From Streptomyces sp. NBC_00236 (GTDB taxonomy: Bacteria > Actinomycetota > Actinomycetes > Streptomycetales > Streptomycetaceae): DNA of 64,000 nt. The position numbers and the translations under genes were made by a program. The notes under the pieces are model-generated. The model was not told the origin of the DNA. It searched no databases and saw only the letters and a list, made by a program, of their open reading frames with translations. Shown here piece after piece: positions 50,831 through 59,971 of this stretch (position 1 is its first letter; the number at the start of each line of letters is the position of its first letter). The DNA lies in NCBI RefSeq assembly GCF_036195045.1, contig NZ_CP108100.1:496001-560000 (forward strand), given 5' to 3'.

Positions 50831-53284
50831 ATGCCCCTGAACCGCAGACAACTCATGGCCGGTGCGCTGGCCACCGCCGCCGCCACGGCCGCCTCCGGCC
50901 GCTGGGCCACCACCGCGACCGCGGCCGGACACCGGGCGAAGCCCGCCCACGGCGGCCACTACTCCCCCAACGCCGCACCGCTGCACCCGACCGCGTTCCT
51001 GAAGCTCCCGCCCGGCCGGGTCACCGCGCGCGGCTGGCTGGCCGGACAGCTCAAGCTCCAGCTGGACGGCTTGTGCGGCCGCTACGAGGAGTTCTCGCAC
51101 TTTCTCGACTTCACCGCCACCGGCTGGGTCCGCCCCGAACTCGGCGGCTGGGAGGAAGTCCCGTACTGGCTGCGCGGATACACCGACCTCGCGATCGTGA
51201 CCGGCGACGCCAAGGCCCTCGCTGCCGTGCGCCGCTGGATCGACGCGATTCTCACCACCCAGCAGCCCGACGGCTTCTTCGGCCCGAGGGCGCTGCGCAC
51301 GTCCCTGAACGGCGGCCCGGACTTCTGGCCCTTCCTGCCGCTGATCCAGGCCCTGCGCTCCTGGCAGGAGTACGCGGGCGACACCCGGGTCATCCCCTTC
51401 CTCAGCCGGTTCTTCCGCTACATGAACGCCCAGGGTCCCGGCGCCTTCAACACCAGCTGGATCGCCCTGCGCTGGGGCGACGGCCTGGACAGCGTCTTCT
51501 GGCTCTTCAACCGCACCGGCGACACCTTCCTCCTCGACCTCGCCGACAAGATCCACGCGAACGGCGCCGACTGGGGCGACAACCTGGTCAACCTGCACAA
51601 CGTCAACATCGCGCAGGGATTCCGCGAGCCCGCCCAGTACGCGCTGCGCAGCGGCTCGGCCGACGACACCCGGAACACGTACGGGACGTACGGCAAGGCC
51701 ATGGACCAGTACGGGCAGTTCCCCGGCGGCGGCTTCGCCGGGGACGAGAACGCCCGGCCCGGGCACGGCGACCCCCGTCAGGGCTTCGAGACGTGCGGGA
51801 TCGTCGAGTTCATGGCCAGCCACCAGCTGCTCACCCGGATCACCGGCGACCCGCTGTGGGCAGACCGCTGCGAGGAGCTGGCGTTCAACTCGCTGCCCGC
51901 CTCGCTCGATCCCTCCGGCAGGGCGGTCCACTACATCACCAGCGCCAACAGCGTGGACCTCGACAACGTGCCGAAGAACGGGCGGCAGTTCCAGAACGGC
52001 TTCGCCATGCAGGCCTTCCTGCCCGGCGTCGACCAGTACCGCTGCTGCCCGCACAACTACGGCATGGGCTGGCCGTACTTCGTCGAGGAGCTGTGGCTCG
52101 CCACACCGGACGGGGGTCTCGCCGCCGCGATGTACGCGAGCTGCGAGGTCACCGCGAAGGTCGCGGACGGCGCCGAGGTCACCTTCACCGAGGAGACCGG
52201 CTACCCCTTCACGGACACGGTCACGCTGACACTGAAGGCGCCGAAGAGGCTGTCGTTCCCCTTGGTGCTGCGCGTACCCGCCTGGTGCGACAACCCGGAG
52301 ATCGAGGTCAACGGGCGTCCGGTCGACGCCCCCGCGGGACCGGCGTTCGCCCGCGTCGACCGTACGTGGGCCGACGGCGACCGGGTGACCCTCCGCTTCC
52401 CGCAGAAGACCACGGTCCGCACCTGGGAACACAACCACGGCGCCGTGAGCGTGGACCGCGGTCCGCTCACGTACTCCCTGCGGATCGACGAGGAGTACGA
52501 GCGCATCGGCGGCACCGAACAGTTCCCGGAGTACGCGGTGCACGCCACGAGTCCGTGGAACTACGGGCTCGTCCTCGACGAACGGAAGCCGGCGGCCTCG
52601 CTGCGCCACCACACCACCCACCAGGTCAAGGAGACCAACCCCTTCACGCTCGCCGGCACCCCGCTGACCATGACGGCGAAGGCCCGGCGGATCCCGGAGT
52701 GGACGGCGGACGGCGAGCACGTCGTCGCCCCGCTCCAGGACGGCCCGGCCGGCAGCTCCGAGCCGGTGGAGGAGATCACGCTCGTCCCGATGGGGGCGGC
52801 ACGGCTGCGCATCACCTCGTTCCCCACGACCGATCCGGGCGCGGAGCCCTGGCTCTCCGACGGCTGGTACCGGATCCGCAACCGCCACTCCGGCAAGGTC
52901 CTCGGCGTCGACAACATGTCCACGGCCAACAGCGCCCATGTCGTCCAGTTCGGCGACACGGGCACCGACGACCACGACTGGCGGCTGGTCCCCGAGGGCG
53001 ACGGCTGGTACCGGATCCGCAACCGCCACTCCGGCAAGGTTCTCGGCGTCGACAACATGTCCACCGCCGACAGCGCCCACGTCGTCCAGTTCGACGACAA
53101 CGGCACCGACGACCACCTCTGGCAGCTCGTCCCCGACGGCGACGGCCGGTACCGGATCCGCAACCGCCACTCCGGCAAGGTCCTCGGCGTCGACAACATG
53201 TCCACCGCCGACAGCGCCCACGTCGTCCAGTTCGACGACAACGGCACCGACGACCACCTCTGGCAGCTGGTCCGCCCCTCCTGA
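50831..53284 (+). CDS. Secreted GH127 beta-L-arabinofuranosidase-family enzyme with triple repeat module
   Basis: The 817-residue protein has a Tat signal (NRRQLMAGALATAAA). Its GH127 barrel carries the active-site Glu/Cys in GFETCGIVEF (about residue 321) and the zinc/nucleophile Cys pair in QYRCCPHNYG (about 403), matching the site described for HypBA1. A beta-sandwich follows. The last 140 residues are three nearly identical 47-residue repeats (WYRIRNRHSGKVLGVDNMST) of the ricin-B type, likely sugar-binding. It should release beta-L-arabinofuranose or a similar furanose outside the cell. Confidence 0.9.
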   Translation: MPLNRRQLMAGALATAAATAASGRWATTATAAGHRAKPAHGGHYSPNAAPLHPTAFLKLPPGRVTARGWLAGQLKLQLDGLCGRYEEFSHFLDFTATGWVRPELGGWEEVPYWLRGYTDLAIVTGDAKALAAVRRWIDAILTTQQPDGFFGPRALRTSLNGGPDFWPFLPLIQALRSWQEYAGDTRVIPFLSRFFRYMNAQGPGAFNTSWIALRWGDGLDSVFWLFNRTGDTFLLDLADKIHANGADWGDNLVNLHNVNIAQGFREPAQYALRSGSADDTRNTYGTYGKAMDQYGQFPGGGFAGDENARPGHGDPRQGFETCGIVEFMASHQLLTRITGDPLWADRCEELAFNSLPASLDPSGRAVHYITSANSVDLDNVPKNGRQFQNGFAMQAFLPGVDQYRCCPHNYGMGWPYFVEELWLATPDGGLAAAMYASCEVTAKVADGAEVTFTEETGYPFTDTVTLTLKAPKRLSFPLVLRVPAWCDNPEIEVNGRPVDAPAGPAFARVDRTWADGDRVTLRFPQKTTVRTWEHNHGAVSVDRGPLTYSLRIDEEYERIGGTEQFPEYAVHATSPWNYGLVLDERKPAASLRHHTTHQVKETNPFTLAGTPLTMTAKARRIPEWTADGEHVVAPLQDGPAGSSEPVEEITLVPMGAARLRITSFPTTDPGAEPWLSDGWYRIRNRHSGKVLGVDNMSTANSAHVVQFGDTGTDDHDWRLVPEGDGWYRIRNRHSGKVLGVDNMSTADSAHVVQFDDNGTDDHLWQLVPDGDGRYRIRNRHSGKVLGVDNMSTADSAHVVQFDDNGTDDHLWQLVRPS
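52859..53275 (+). repeat. Three 141-base tandem repeats in GH127
   Basis: Units begin at 52859, 53000 and 53141 and are almost identical at the DNA level, each encoding one 47-residue carbohydrate-binding repeat. Units 2 and 3 agree best. Near-identity at wobble positions points to recent duplication or gene conversion. Confidence 0.9.
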
Positions 53285-53307
53285 CTGTTCCACGCCATCC
53301 CGCACCG

Positions 53308-53333
53308 CTCCCCGCGCCACCCGGCGCGGGGAG
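53308..53333 (+). terminator. Terminator after GH127
   Basis: CTCCCCGCGCC, a 4-base loop and GGCGCGGGGAG form a perfect 11-bp stem followed by TTT, 23 bases past the stop. It separates GH127 from the GH2 gene 41 bases further on. Confidence 0.85.
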
Positions 53334-53374
53334 TTTCCCGTACCGGAACAGAACCCGACGAAGGAGACGAACCC

Positions 53375-55720
53375 ATGAACCGTTTACGTGTGCCCGGCCG
53401 GAGGCCGTGGTGGAGACGGGCGGTCGTCACGACCGGACTGCTGGCGCTGGTGTCCTCGGCGCTGGTCGGAGTCGGATCGGCGCCCGCCGGTGCCGCCTCC
53501 TGGGCGCCGAAGCCGTCCCCGATGACGACGCCGTGGACCGACCAGGTCCCCGTCGACACACCGCTGCCGGAGTACCCGCGCCCACAGCTGACGCGCCCCG
53601 ACTGGGCCAACCTCAACGGCATCTGGGACTTCGCGGTGACCGGCCGGGACGCCGGGCAGCCGGCGTCGTTCCCCGATCGGATCCGGGTGCCGTTCGTCGC
53701 GGAGTCCGCGCTCTCCGGCATCCAGCGGAAGATCACCGAGAACGACAAGCTCTGGTACAAACGCACCTTCACCGTGCCGTCGAACTGGAACGGCCGCCGG
53801 GTCGAGCTGAACTTCGGCGCCTCCGACTGGCAGACCACGGTGTGGGTCAACGGCACCCAGGTCGGCGCACACAAGGGCGGGTACGACTCGTTCGCGTACG
53901 ACATCACCCCGCAGCTGGCCGGCGGCACGAACACCGTCGTGGTCTCCGTGTACGACCCGACGCAGACCGGCGGACAGGCCGTCGGCAAGCAGCGCATCAG
54001 CGACGTACAGCCGCACAGCGGCGGCGGCATCTTCTACACCGCGGCCTCGGGGATCTGGCAGACCGTCTGGCTGGAGCCGGTCGCGGCAGCTCACATCACG
54101 CGTCTGGACATGACACCGAACCTCGGCGCCGGCACCCTGCGGGTGAAGGTCCAGGCGGCGTCGGCAGCCGGCCGCGACGCCCGGGTCACCGTCTCCAGCG
54201 GCGGGAACGTCGTCGGCACGGCCACCGGAACCGTCGGCTCCGAGGTCTCCGTTCCCGTACCGAACCCGCATCTGTGGACTCCGGAGGACCCGTTCCTCTA
54301 CGACGTGAAGGCGGAACTGCTCGACGGCTCGGCGGTCACGGACTCGGCCGGCAGCTACGCGGGCATGCGGTCGATCGCCGTGGCGAAGGTCGACGGTGTG
54401 CTGCGTCCGGTCCTCAACGGGAAGTTCGTCTTCCAGACCGGCACCCTGGACCAGGGCTACTGGCCGGACGGCATCTACACCGCACCGACCGACGCCGCCC
54501 TGAAGTCGGACCTCCAGGCACACAAGGACCTCGGCTTCAACATGGTCCGCAAGCACATCAAGGTCGAACCGCAGCGATGGTTCTACTGGGCGGACAGGCT
54601 GGGCCTGCTTGTCTGGCAGGACATGCCGGCCATGGACACCGGCAAGAGCCCCGACGCGGCGGCCCGCACCCAGTGGGAGGCCGAGTTCCACGCCATCATC
54701 GACCAGCACCGCAGCTCACCCTCCCTGGTGATGTGGGTCGACCAGAACGAGGGCTGGGGGCAGTACGACCAGGCCAGGATCGCCAACGAGGTGAAGGCGT
54801 ACGATCCGTCCCGGCTGGTAAACAACATGAGCGGGGTGAACTGCTGCGGTTCGGTGGACGGCGGCAACGGGGACGTGGTCGACAACCACATCTATGTCGG
54901 CCCCGGCAACACCGCGCCGACCGCTACCCGGGCGGCCGTCCTCGGCGAGTTCGGCGGCCTCGGCTACAAGGTCCCGGGGCACGAGTGGTTCCCCGGCGGC
55001 GGATTCAGCTACGAGGACCAGGCGAGCGTCTCCGCGCTGAACAACCGGTTCGTCGGGCTGCTCGACAGCATCCGCGTCGGCCAGCTGCCCGCCGGCCTCT
55101 CCGCGTCCGTGTACACGGAGATCACCGATGTGGAGAACGAGGCGAACGGACTGCTCACCTACGACCGCCAGGTCGTCAAGGTGGACACCGCGCGGGTGAA
55201 GGCCGCCAACCAGGCCCTCATCAACGCCTCACGCAACCCGGCTCCTCCGGTGACCCTGCCCACCGGGCAGTACAAGTCGCTCCGGGTCACGACCCCCGGA
55301 TACACCGACAAGTACCTGCGCCATCAGGACGCGCTCGCCTTTACCGCGGTGGTCGACGGGGCGAGCAGTGCGCTGTTGAAGAACGACGCCACCTGGAAGA
55401 TCGTCACCGGGCTCGCCAACAGCAACTGCTACTCGCTGGAGTCCCGCAACTATCCCGGCGAGTACCTCCGGCACCGCGACTTCCGGGTGCGGAGGGACGC
55501 CAACGACGGCTCGGCACTGTTCAGGGCCGACGCCACCTGGTGTGCGGTCGCCGGTACGGGGGGCGTGCGGCTGTCCAGCGCCAATCTGCCCGGCAGCTAT
55601 CTGCGGCACATCGACTCGGAGGTGTGGCTGGCCACGCCGGGCGGCGGGCACGCCTGGGACAACCCCGCCACGTTCACGGAGGACACCACCTGGGCGGTGG
55701 AGGCACCCTGGGCGCCGTGA
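53375..55720 (+). CDS. Secreted GH2 glycosidase with AbfB/CBM42 domain
   Basis: The 781-residue protein has a signal peptide (TTGLLALVSSALVGVGSAPAGA) and a GH2 sugar-binding sandwich. An immunoglobulin-like domain and a barrel with acid/base Glu in DQNEGWGQYD (about 457) and nucleophile Glu in LGEFGGLG (about 524) follow. Residues 627-781 form an AbfB-type arabinofuranose-binding module (DKYLRHQD, GEYLRHRD, GSYLRHID repeats). Candidate activities are beta-galactofuranosidase or arabinosidase. Codon 4 is TTA, so translation should need the bldA tRNA. ATG 53375 follows AAGGAG. Confidence 0.88.
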   Translation: MNRLRVPGRRPWWRRAVVTTGLLALVSSALVGVGSAPAGAASWAPKPSPMTTPWTDQVPVDTPLPEYPRPQLTRPDWANLNGIWDFAVTGRDAGQPASFPDRIRVPFVAESALSGIQRKITENDKLWYKRTFTVPSNWNGRRVELNFGASDWQTTVWVNGTQVGAHKGGYDSFAYDITPQLAGGTNTVVVSVYDPTQTGGQAVGKQRISDVQPHSGGGIFYTAASGIWQTVWLEPVAAAHITRLDMTPNLGAGTLRVKVQAASAAGRDARVTVSSGGNVVGTATGTVGSEVSVPVPNPHLWTPEDPFLYDVKAELLDGSAVTDSAGSYAGMRSIAVAKVDGVLRPVLNGKFVFQTGTLDQGYWPDGIYTAPTDAALKSDLQAHKDLGFNMVRKHIKVEPQRWFYWADRLGLLVWQDMPAMDTGKSPDAAARTQWEAEFHAIIDQHRSSPSLVMWVDQNEGWGQYDQARIANEVKAYDPSRLVNNMSGVNCCGSVDGGNGDVVDNHIYVGPGNTAPTATRAAVLGEFGGLGYKVPGHEWFPGGGFSYEDQASVSALNNRFVGLLDSIRVGQLPAGLSASVYTEITDVENEANGLLTYDRQVVKVDTARVKAANQALINASRNPAPPVTLPTGQYKSLRVTTPGYTDKYLRHQDALAFTAVVDGASSALLKNDATWKIVTGLANSNCYSLESRNYPGEYLRHRDFRVRRDANDGSALFRADATWCAVAGTGGVRLSSANLPGSYLRHIDSEVWLATPGGGHAWDNPATFTEDTTWAVEAPWAP

Positions 55721-55771
55721 TCTGACCCCGCCCGCTCCCTTCCCGTACCACGCGCCCCTCCTGTACGGGCC

Positions 55772-55812
55772 ACGGCCCGGATGCGACGCCGACCGCGTCG
55801 TGTCCGGGCCGT
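55772..55812. terminator. Hairpin between convergent GH2 and GNAT genes
   Basis: ACGGCCCGGA and TCCGGGCCGT form a perfect 10-bp stem, with a further 5-bp CGACG/CGTCG stem inside. It lies 52 bases past the GH2 stop and 8 bases past the GNAT stop. Confidence 0.65.
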
Positions 55813-55819
55813 CGGCCGT

Positions 55820-56332
55820 CTACCGGGCCCCTGCGCCCGGGGCGACGTACGTGTGCAGCAGCGCCGTCCGGCCGTCGGCCGTCTTCCAGTCACCGGATCG
55901 GCTCCCCGCATGACGCCACCCGGCACGTTCGTAGAGGGCCATGGCGGCCTCGCCGCCGTCCTCCACCTCCAGGACCGCCCGCAGTCCGTCGTCCGCGGCA
56001 GCCGCCGTGACGGTGGCCAGCAGGGCGCTCGCCACGCCGCGCCGGCGCGCCGACGCCGTCGCGAACAGCCGGGCCACCGAGGCCAGTTCCTCCGGTGGCA
56101 GTCCCGCGTCCGCCGCCAGCACGTCGTCCGTACGGGTCAGGGCCACATGGCCCAGAACCTCCGGGCCGTCCACGGCCACCCAGGCGCCGAGCATGCCGTC
56201 CGGTGTCAGCCAGCCTCCCGGATCGGCCGGCCACTCGGCCGGGTAGCGGTCCGCGTCGTGCACGGTGGCCAGCGCCTCGACGCACGCCTTCAGGTCGTCG
56301 TCACGGCGGCGGCGGATCTCCGGATCTCCCAT
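55820..56332 (-). CDS. GNAT-family N-acetyltransferase
   Basis: The 170-residue protein has the acetyl-CoA-binding ARLFATASARRRGVASALLA (RRxGxA) near residue 100 and the closing AMALYERAGWRHAG. It sits between two glycosidase genes but is unlikely to belong to the sugar system. Substrate unknown. Confidence 0.85.
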   Translation of the reverse strand: MGDPEIRRRRDDDLKACVEALATVHDADRYPAEWPADPGGWLTPDGMLGAWVAVDGPEVLGHVALTRTDDVLAADAGLPPEELASVARLFATASARRRGVASALLATVTAAAADDGLRAVLEVEDGGEAAMALYERAGWRHAGSRSGDWKTADGRTALLHTYVAPGAGAR

Positions 56333-56388
56333 ACTCCGATCCTCACACGATGGCGCCCCGGCAGGTTCGCCGGGGCGCGGCGCATGCC

Positions 56389-56426
56389 GCTGCCTGCCGC
56401 CGCACGGATGCGGCAGCAGGCAGCGT
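56389..56426 (-). terminator. Terminator after the large GH2 gene
   Basis: CGCTGCCTGCCGCCGCA and TGCGGCAGCAGGCAGCG form a 17-bp stem with one mismatch and a 4-base loop, 34 bases past the leftward GH2 stop. Confidence 0.75.
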
Positions 56427-56459
56427 TCAGCGGGTCAGTGGTTCACGAACGGCCCGGGA

Positions 56460-59400
56460 CTACGGCTGCACGGTGTCGTGCAGCGCGCTCACCTCGTCCG
56501 CGGTCAGGGCCTTGTCGTACACCGAGACCTGGTCGACGGAACCGTTCCAGAAGTCCGTGTTGCCACCGGACCACTTGGCGCGGCCCACGGACAGGGCGCC
56601 GGTGCTGACATCGGCGGTCCCGGCTGCCGAGGTCGCGGCAAGCCTGCCGTCGACGTACAGCTTGATCTCGTCACCGCTGCGGACACCGACCACGTGGTAC
56701 CACCGGCCGAGCTCCGGCTTCATCTCCAGCCGGGCCCGGTGACCACCGGGGGTGGAGAAGGCGAACGCACCCTGTCCGTACTGGAGGTAGAACGGGTTCT
56801 CCTGACGCCGGCCGTCCTGGCTGACGACGGTGGCGTAGTTGCCGGGAAGGGCGTCCAGCGACGCCCAGGCCGACACGGTGTAGTCACCGGTGGTGTCGAG
56901 GACCGGGCCGTCGGTCTGCGCGTACTGACCCTCGCCGTTGAACTTCAGCGCCGAGCCGTGCACACCGGGCGTCCAGGACGTTCCCTCGGAGAGGGTGAGG
57001 TCCTTGTGGTTCGGCCCGCTGTCGGCGGCCTTGGTGCCCTTGTTCTCGTCGAGGGACCAGGCGCCGCCGCCCTTGATCTCGTCCCGCTCACCGGCGGCGG
57101 CGCCGGCGGCGATGACCTCCTGGTTGATCTTGCGCACCGGGGCCGGATCGACCTTGATCTCACGGCGGTCGTACGTCCAGAGGCCGTTGAGCTCGTTCTC
57201 CAGGTCGGTCACCTGGGTGTAGATGGAGCCGGAGAGCTCGGCACCGGCCGCTTCCAGGTAGTACTTACGGGTGTTCTCGACGTACTTGGCGGTCAGCGCG
57301 GCCTTGTCGGCGACACCGCTGTAGATCGCGGTGGGCGCACCGGGCCACATGTGTCCGGGCGACCGCAGGGTGAAGCCGCCGTGCTCACCGTCCATCGCCG
57401 CCCGGTTGTCGTCCGGGAAGGCCGGGTCGGTGTTGTTGTAGTCGTGGTGGTCGATGATGTCGCCCTTGCCCGAGTCACCCTTGGAGTTGCAGCAGTTGAC
57501 ACCGCTGTGGGCGTTCACGACGCGGGAGGGGTCGGCGGCCTGGACCTTCTCGGTGATCTTTCCGGTCTCGGTGCGGTCCCACTCGCCCCAGCCTTCGTTG
57601 AAGACGATCCAGGCACCGATCGACGGGTAGTTGTGCAGCTGCTTCATCATCTCGGCGCCCTGGTCGAGGAAGGCCTTCTGGCCCTTCTCACCGGTGATGT
57701 TGCCGGAGACGAAGTCCTGCCAGACCAGCAGTCCGAGCTGGTCGGCGTGGTAGTACCAGCGGGCGGGCTCGACCTTGATGTGCTTGCGCACCGAGTTGAA
57801 TCCGAGGTCCTTCTGCGCCTTCAGGTCGAAGAGCAGGGCGGAGTCGCTGGGCGCGGTGTTCAGGCCGTCGGGGTAGAAGCCCTGGTCGAGCTGGGCGAGG
57901 GAGAAGAACGGCTTCCCGTTGAGGACCAGCTTCTGGTAGCCGCCGACCTTCGCGACGCCGAAGGACCGCATGCCGAAGTAGCTGTCGACGGTGTCCTTGG
58001 ACCGGCCGTCGTCGAGGGTGACCTTCAGGTCGTAGAGGTACGGGTCGTCGGGCGTCCACAGGTGCTGCTTCGCGACCGGGAGGCTCAGCTCGCGGTTGGC
58101 CGGGCCGGTGACCCTGCCGACGACCTTGCCCTTCTTGTCACGGGCGACGGCGGTGATCCGGGCGGACGTCGAGGCGTCCTCGGAGTTGACCGTCAGGGCG
58201 AGCCGGCCCTTGTCGATGTCCGGGGTGGTCGTCAGGGAGTCGACCGCGGCCGGGGCGACGGGCTCCATCCAGACGGTCTGCCAGATGCCGGACGAGGCGG
58301 TGTAGAAGATTCCGCCGGGGTTGGCCGACTGCTTGCCCGTGGGCTGGTCGGCACCGGTGGTGTCGGTGACCGCGACGACGATCTCCTGCGGGCCGCTGCC
58401 CTTGACCGCGTCGGTGATGTCGGCGCTGAAGGCGGTGTAGCCGCCGGTGTGCTCGGCGACCTGCTTGCCGTTGACCCAGACGCGGGCCTCGTAGTCGACG
58501 GCGCCGAAGTTGAGCTTCAGCCGGTTGGCCTTGCCGCTCTTGCCGCTCTTGTCGCCCTTGCCGCCCTTCACCGACCAGTTCTTCGGGACCGTGACCAGCT
58601 TCCGGTAGAACATGTGGTCTTCGTGGCGCTCAAGACCGGAGAGCTGCGACTCGACGGGGTACGGCACGGTGATCCGCTCCCCCAGCTTCTTCCCGAAGAC
58701 GGGCTGCTCGCCCGCGGCGGCTCCGGCGAACTCCCAGGACCCGTTGAGGTTCTTCCAGTCGTCGCGGACCTGCTGCGGCCGGGGGTACTCCGGCAGCGGG
58801 TGGTCGCGGTCGACCTTGTCGCCGAAGGCCGTGGTCAGCCGGTGCGTGGACAGGTTCCGGGCGCTGCGGCTGATCTGCGGAACGGTCTCGCCGCCCACCG
58901 CAAGGCCTGCTTCTCCGTCGTACGCGACCCGGACCTGCTGGCCCTTGAGGACGGGCGCGGTCAGGGTGACGGTCAGCGCGTGGGGGTTGCCGGGCGTGCG
59001 GACGACGGACTTCACCGGCATCGGCGAGGTGTCCGCCTCGATCCCGAGGTGGTCCTTCAGCGTGGCGAAGTCGCTGACCTCGTCCTCGAACACCGCCTGG
59101 AGCGTCAGGCCGTCGTCGGCGACGCTCAGGCCGACCGGGTAGACCTCGAAGTCCGCCGGCGGTGTGAACGCGGACTCGGGCACGATCTGCCGGGCCAGCG
59201 TCGCACTGGACCAGCGCAGGAACATGTTCGCGCCACCCGTGTCCTGGAACATCTCCAGCTTGAACGTGTGGGGCTCCCCGGCCTTCAGCGCGACCGGCTT
59301 GCTGGTCTGCTCGTTGTCCCAGTCCGGCTCCCAGTGGTCGATGACCACCTCGCCGTCGATGAAGAGCCGGAAGCCGTTGTCGCCGCTCGCGGCGAAGGTG

Positions 59401-59753
59401 TAGTCGCCGTCCTCCGGGGCCGTGATGTTGCCGGTCCAGCGGGCGGTGGTGTTCTCGGTCCGGCCGGTGGTGGACTCAAAAGTTCCGGTGAGACCCGGGA
59501 AGTTGATCTGCGGCTCCAGGGCGACACCGCCGAGCGTGCCGAAGTCCCGCGCACCGGGCGCGGACATGCTGTAGTACTCGCCCTTCAGCCCGTGTACGGC
59601 CGACGCCGGGTCGCCGGCCGCGAACGTGGCCCCAGTGGCGGAGGCGGCCGTGGCCGGAGTGGCCGCCGCGGCCGGGACCAGCGTGGCGCCGACGGGAATC
59701 AGGAGTGCGGCGGCGCAGGCCACCGTTCTCAACACAGTGCGGGATCGGGGCAT
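56460..59753 (-). CDS. Large secreted GH2 glycosidase with PA14 and LamG modules
   Basis: The 1097-residue protein has a signal peptide, then a PA14 domain (about residues 50-195, LKGEYYSMSAPGARDFGTLG and RLFIDGEVVIDHW). The GH2 domains carry acid/base Glu in FNEGWGEWD (about 719) and nucleophile Glu in MDGEHGGFTL (about 787). A LamG lectin-like domain (about 905-1097) closes it. A Lys/Gly-rich insertion (KGGKGDKSGKSGK, about residue 400) is absent from the GH2 paralogue at 53375. Both share an SGVNCC motif. Substrate is probably a furanoside or galactoside; ATG 59753 has a poor ribosome site. Confidence 0.87.
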   Translation of the reverse strand: MPRSRTVLRTVACAAALLIPVGATLVPAAAATPATAASATGATFAAGDPASAVHGLKGEYYSMSAPGARDFGTLGGVALEPQINFPGLTGTFESTTGRTENTTARWTGNITAPEDGDYTFAASGDNGFRLFIDGEVVIDHWEPDWDNEQTSKPVALKAGEPHTFKLEMFQDTGGANMFLRWSSATLARQIVPESAFTPPADFEVYPVGLSVADDGLTLQAVFEDEVSDFATLKDHLGIEADTSPMPVKSVVRTPGNPHALTVTLTAPVLKGQQVRVAYDGEAGLAVGGETVPQISRSARNLSTHRLTTAFGDKVDRDHPLPEYPRPQQVRDDWKNLNGSWEFAGAAAGEQPVFGKKLGERITVPYPVESQLSGLERHEDHMFYRKLVTVPKNWSVKGGKGDKSGKSGKANRLKLNFGAVDYEARVWVNGKQVAEHTGGYTAFSADITDAVKGSGPQEIVVAVTDTTGADQPTGKQSANPGGIFYTASSGIWQTVWMEPVAPAAVDSLTTTPDIDKGRLALTVNSEDASTSARITAVARDKKGKVVGRVTGPANRELSLPVAKQHLWTPDDPYLYDLKVTLDDGRSKDTVDSYFGMRSFGVAKVGGYQKLVLNGKPFFSLAQLDQGFYPDGLNTAPSDSALLFDLKAQKDLGFNSVRKHIKVEPARWYYHADQLGLLVWQDFVSGNITGEKGQKAFLDQGAEMMKQLHNYPSIGAWIVFNEGWGEWDRTETGKITEKVQAADPSRVVNAHSGVNCCNSKGDSGKGDIIDHHDYNNTDPAFPDDNRAAMDGEHGGFTLRSPGHMWPGAPTAIYSGVADKAALTAKYVENTRKYYLEAAGAELSGSIYTQVTDLENELNGLWTYDRREIKVDPAPVRKINQEVIAAGAAAGERDEIKGGGAWSLDENKGTKAADSGPNHKDLTLSEGTSWTPGVHGSALKFNGEGQYAQTDGPVLDTTGDYTVSAWASLDALPGNYATVVSQDGRRQENPFYLQYGQGAFAFSTPGGHRARLEMKPELGRWYHVVGVRSGDEIKLYVDGRLAATSAAGTADVSTGALSVGRAKWSGGNTDFWNGSVDQVSVYDKALTADEVSALHDTVQP

Positions 59754-59874
59754 TTGTCGTCTCAAGGCGTCGTCCTGTCGAGAGGGCTGAAGTGCCTCGA
59801 ACCTGTGAGGCACAGCACATAATCGAACATTGAGCCACAGCATCAAACGCAAAACAACAGTCGTGCACGGAGAA

Positions 59875-59890
59875 TTTTCAACGATATAAA
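59875..59890. promoter_or_regulatory. LacI-type operator candidate C
   Basis: TTTTCAACGATATAAA matches site A (50466) at 13 of 16 positions. It lies 122 bases upstream of the large GH2 start, in the 218-base gap after GH92, which suggests that GH2 belongs to the same regulon as the importer. Confidence 0.5.
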
Positions 59891-59971
59891 TCGAGCGGGT
59901 CCGACGGGCCGACGCCTGCGCCGGATCCCCGCGTACGGGACGCGGAAATCTGGCGCAGCGTCACGCCACGA

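Noticed and set aside
52859..53275. Regular repeats that could be mistaken for a CRISPR array
   Set aside because: The period is 141 bases, fully coding and without unique spacers; it encodes carbohydrate-binding repeats.
50101..55725. A single open + frame of more than 1800 codons across GH127 and GH2
   Set aside because: It runs in the wrong frame through two clear glycosidase genes, is Arg/Pro/Gly-rich and has no domain; long open frames are expected in GC-rich DNA.
56265..59822. A + strand open frame of about 1185 codons opposite the large GH2
   Set aside because: Antisense shadow of a gene with intact GH2, PA14 and LamG motifs; its own translation is Val/Gly/Arg-rich and featureless.
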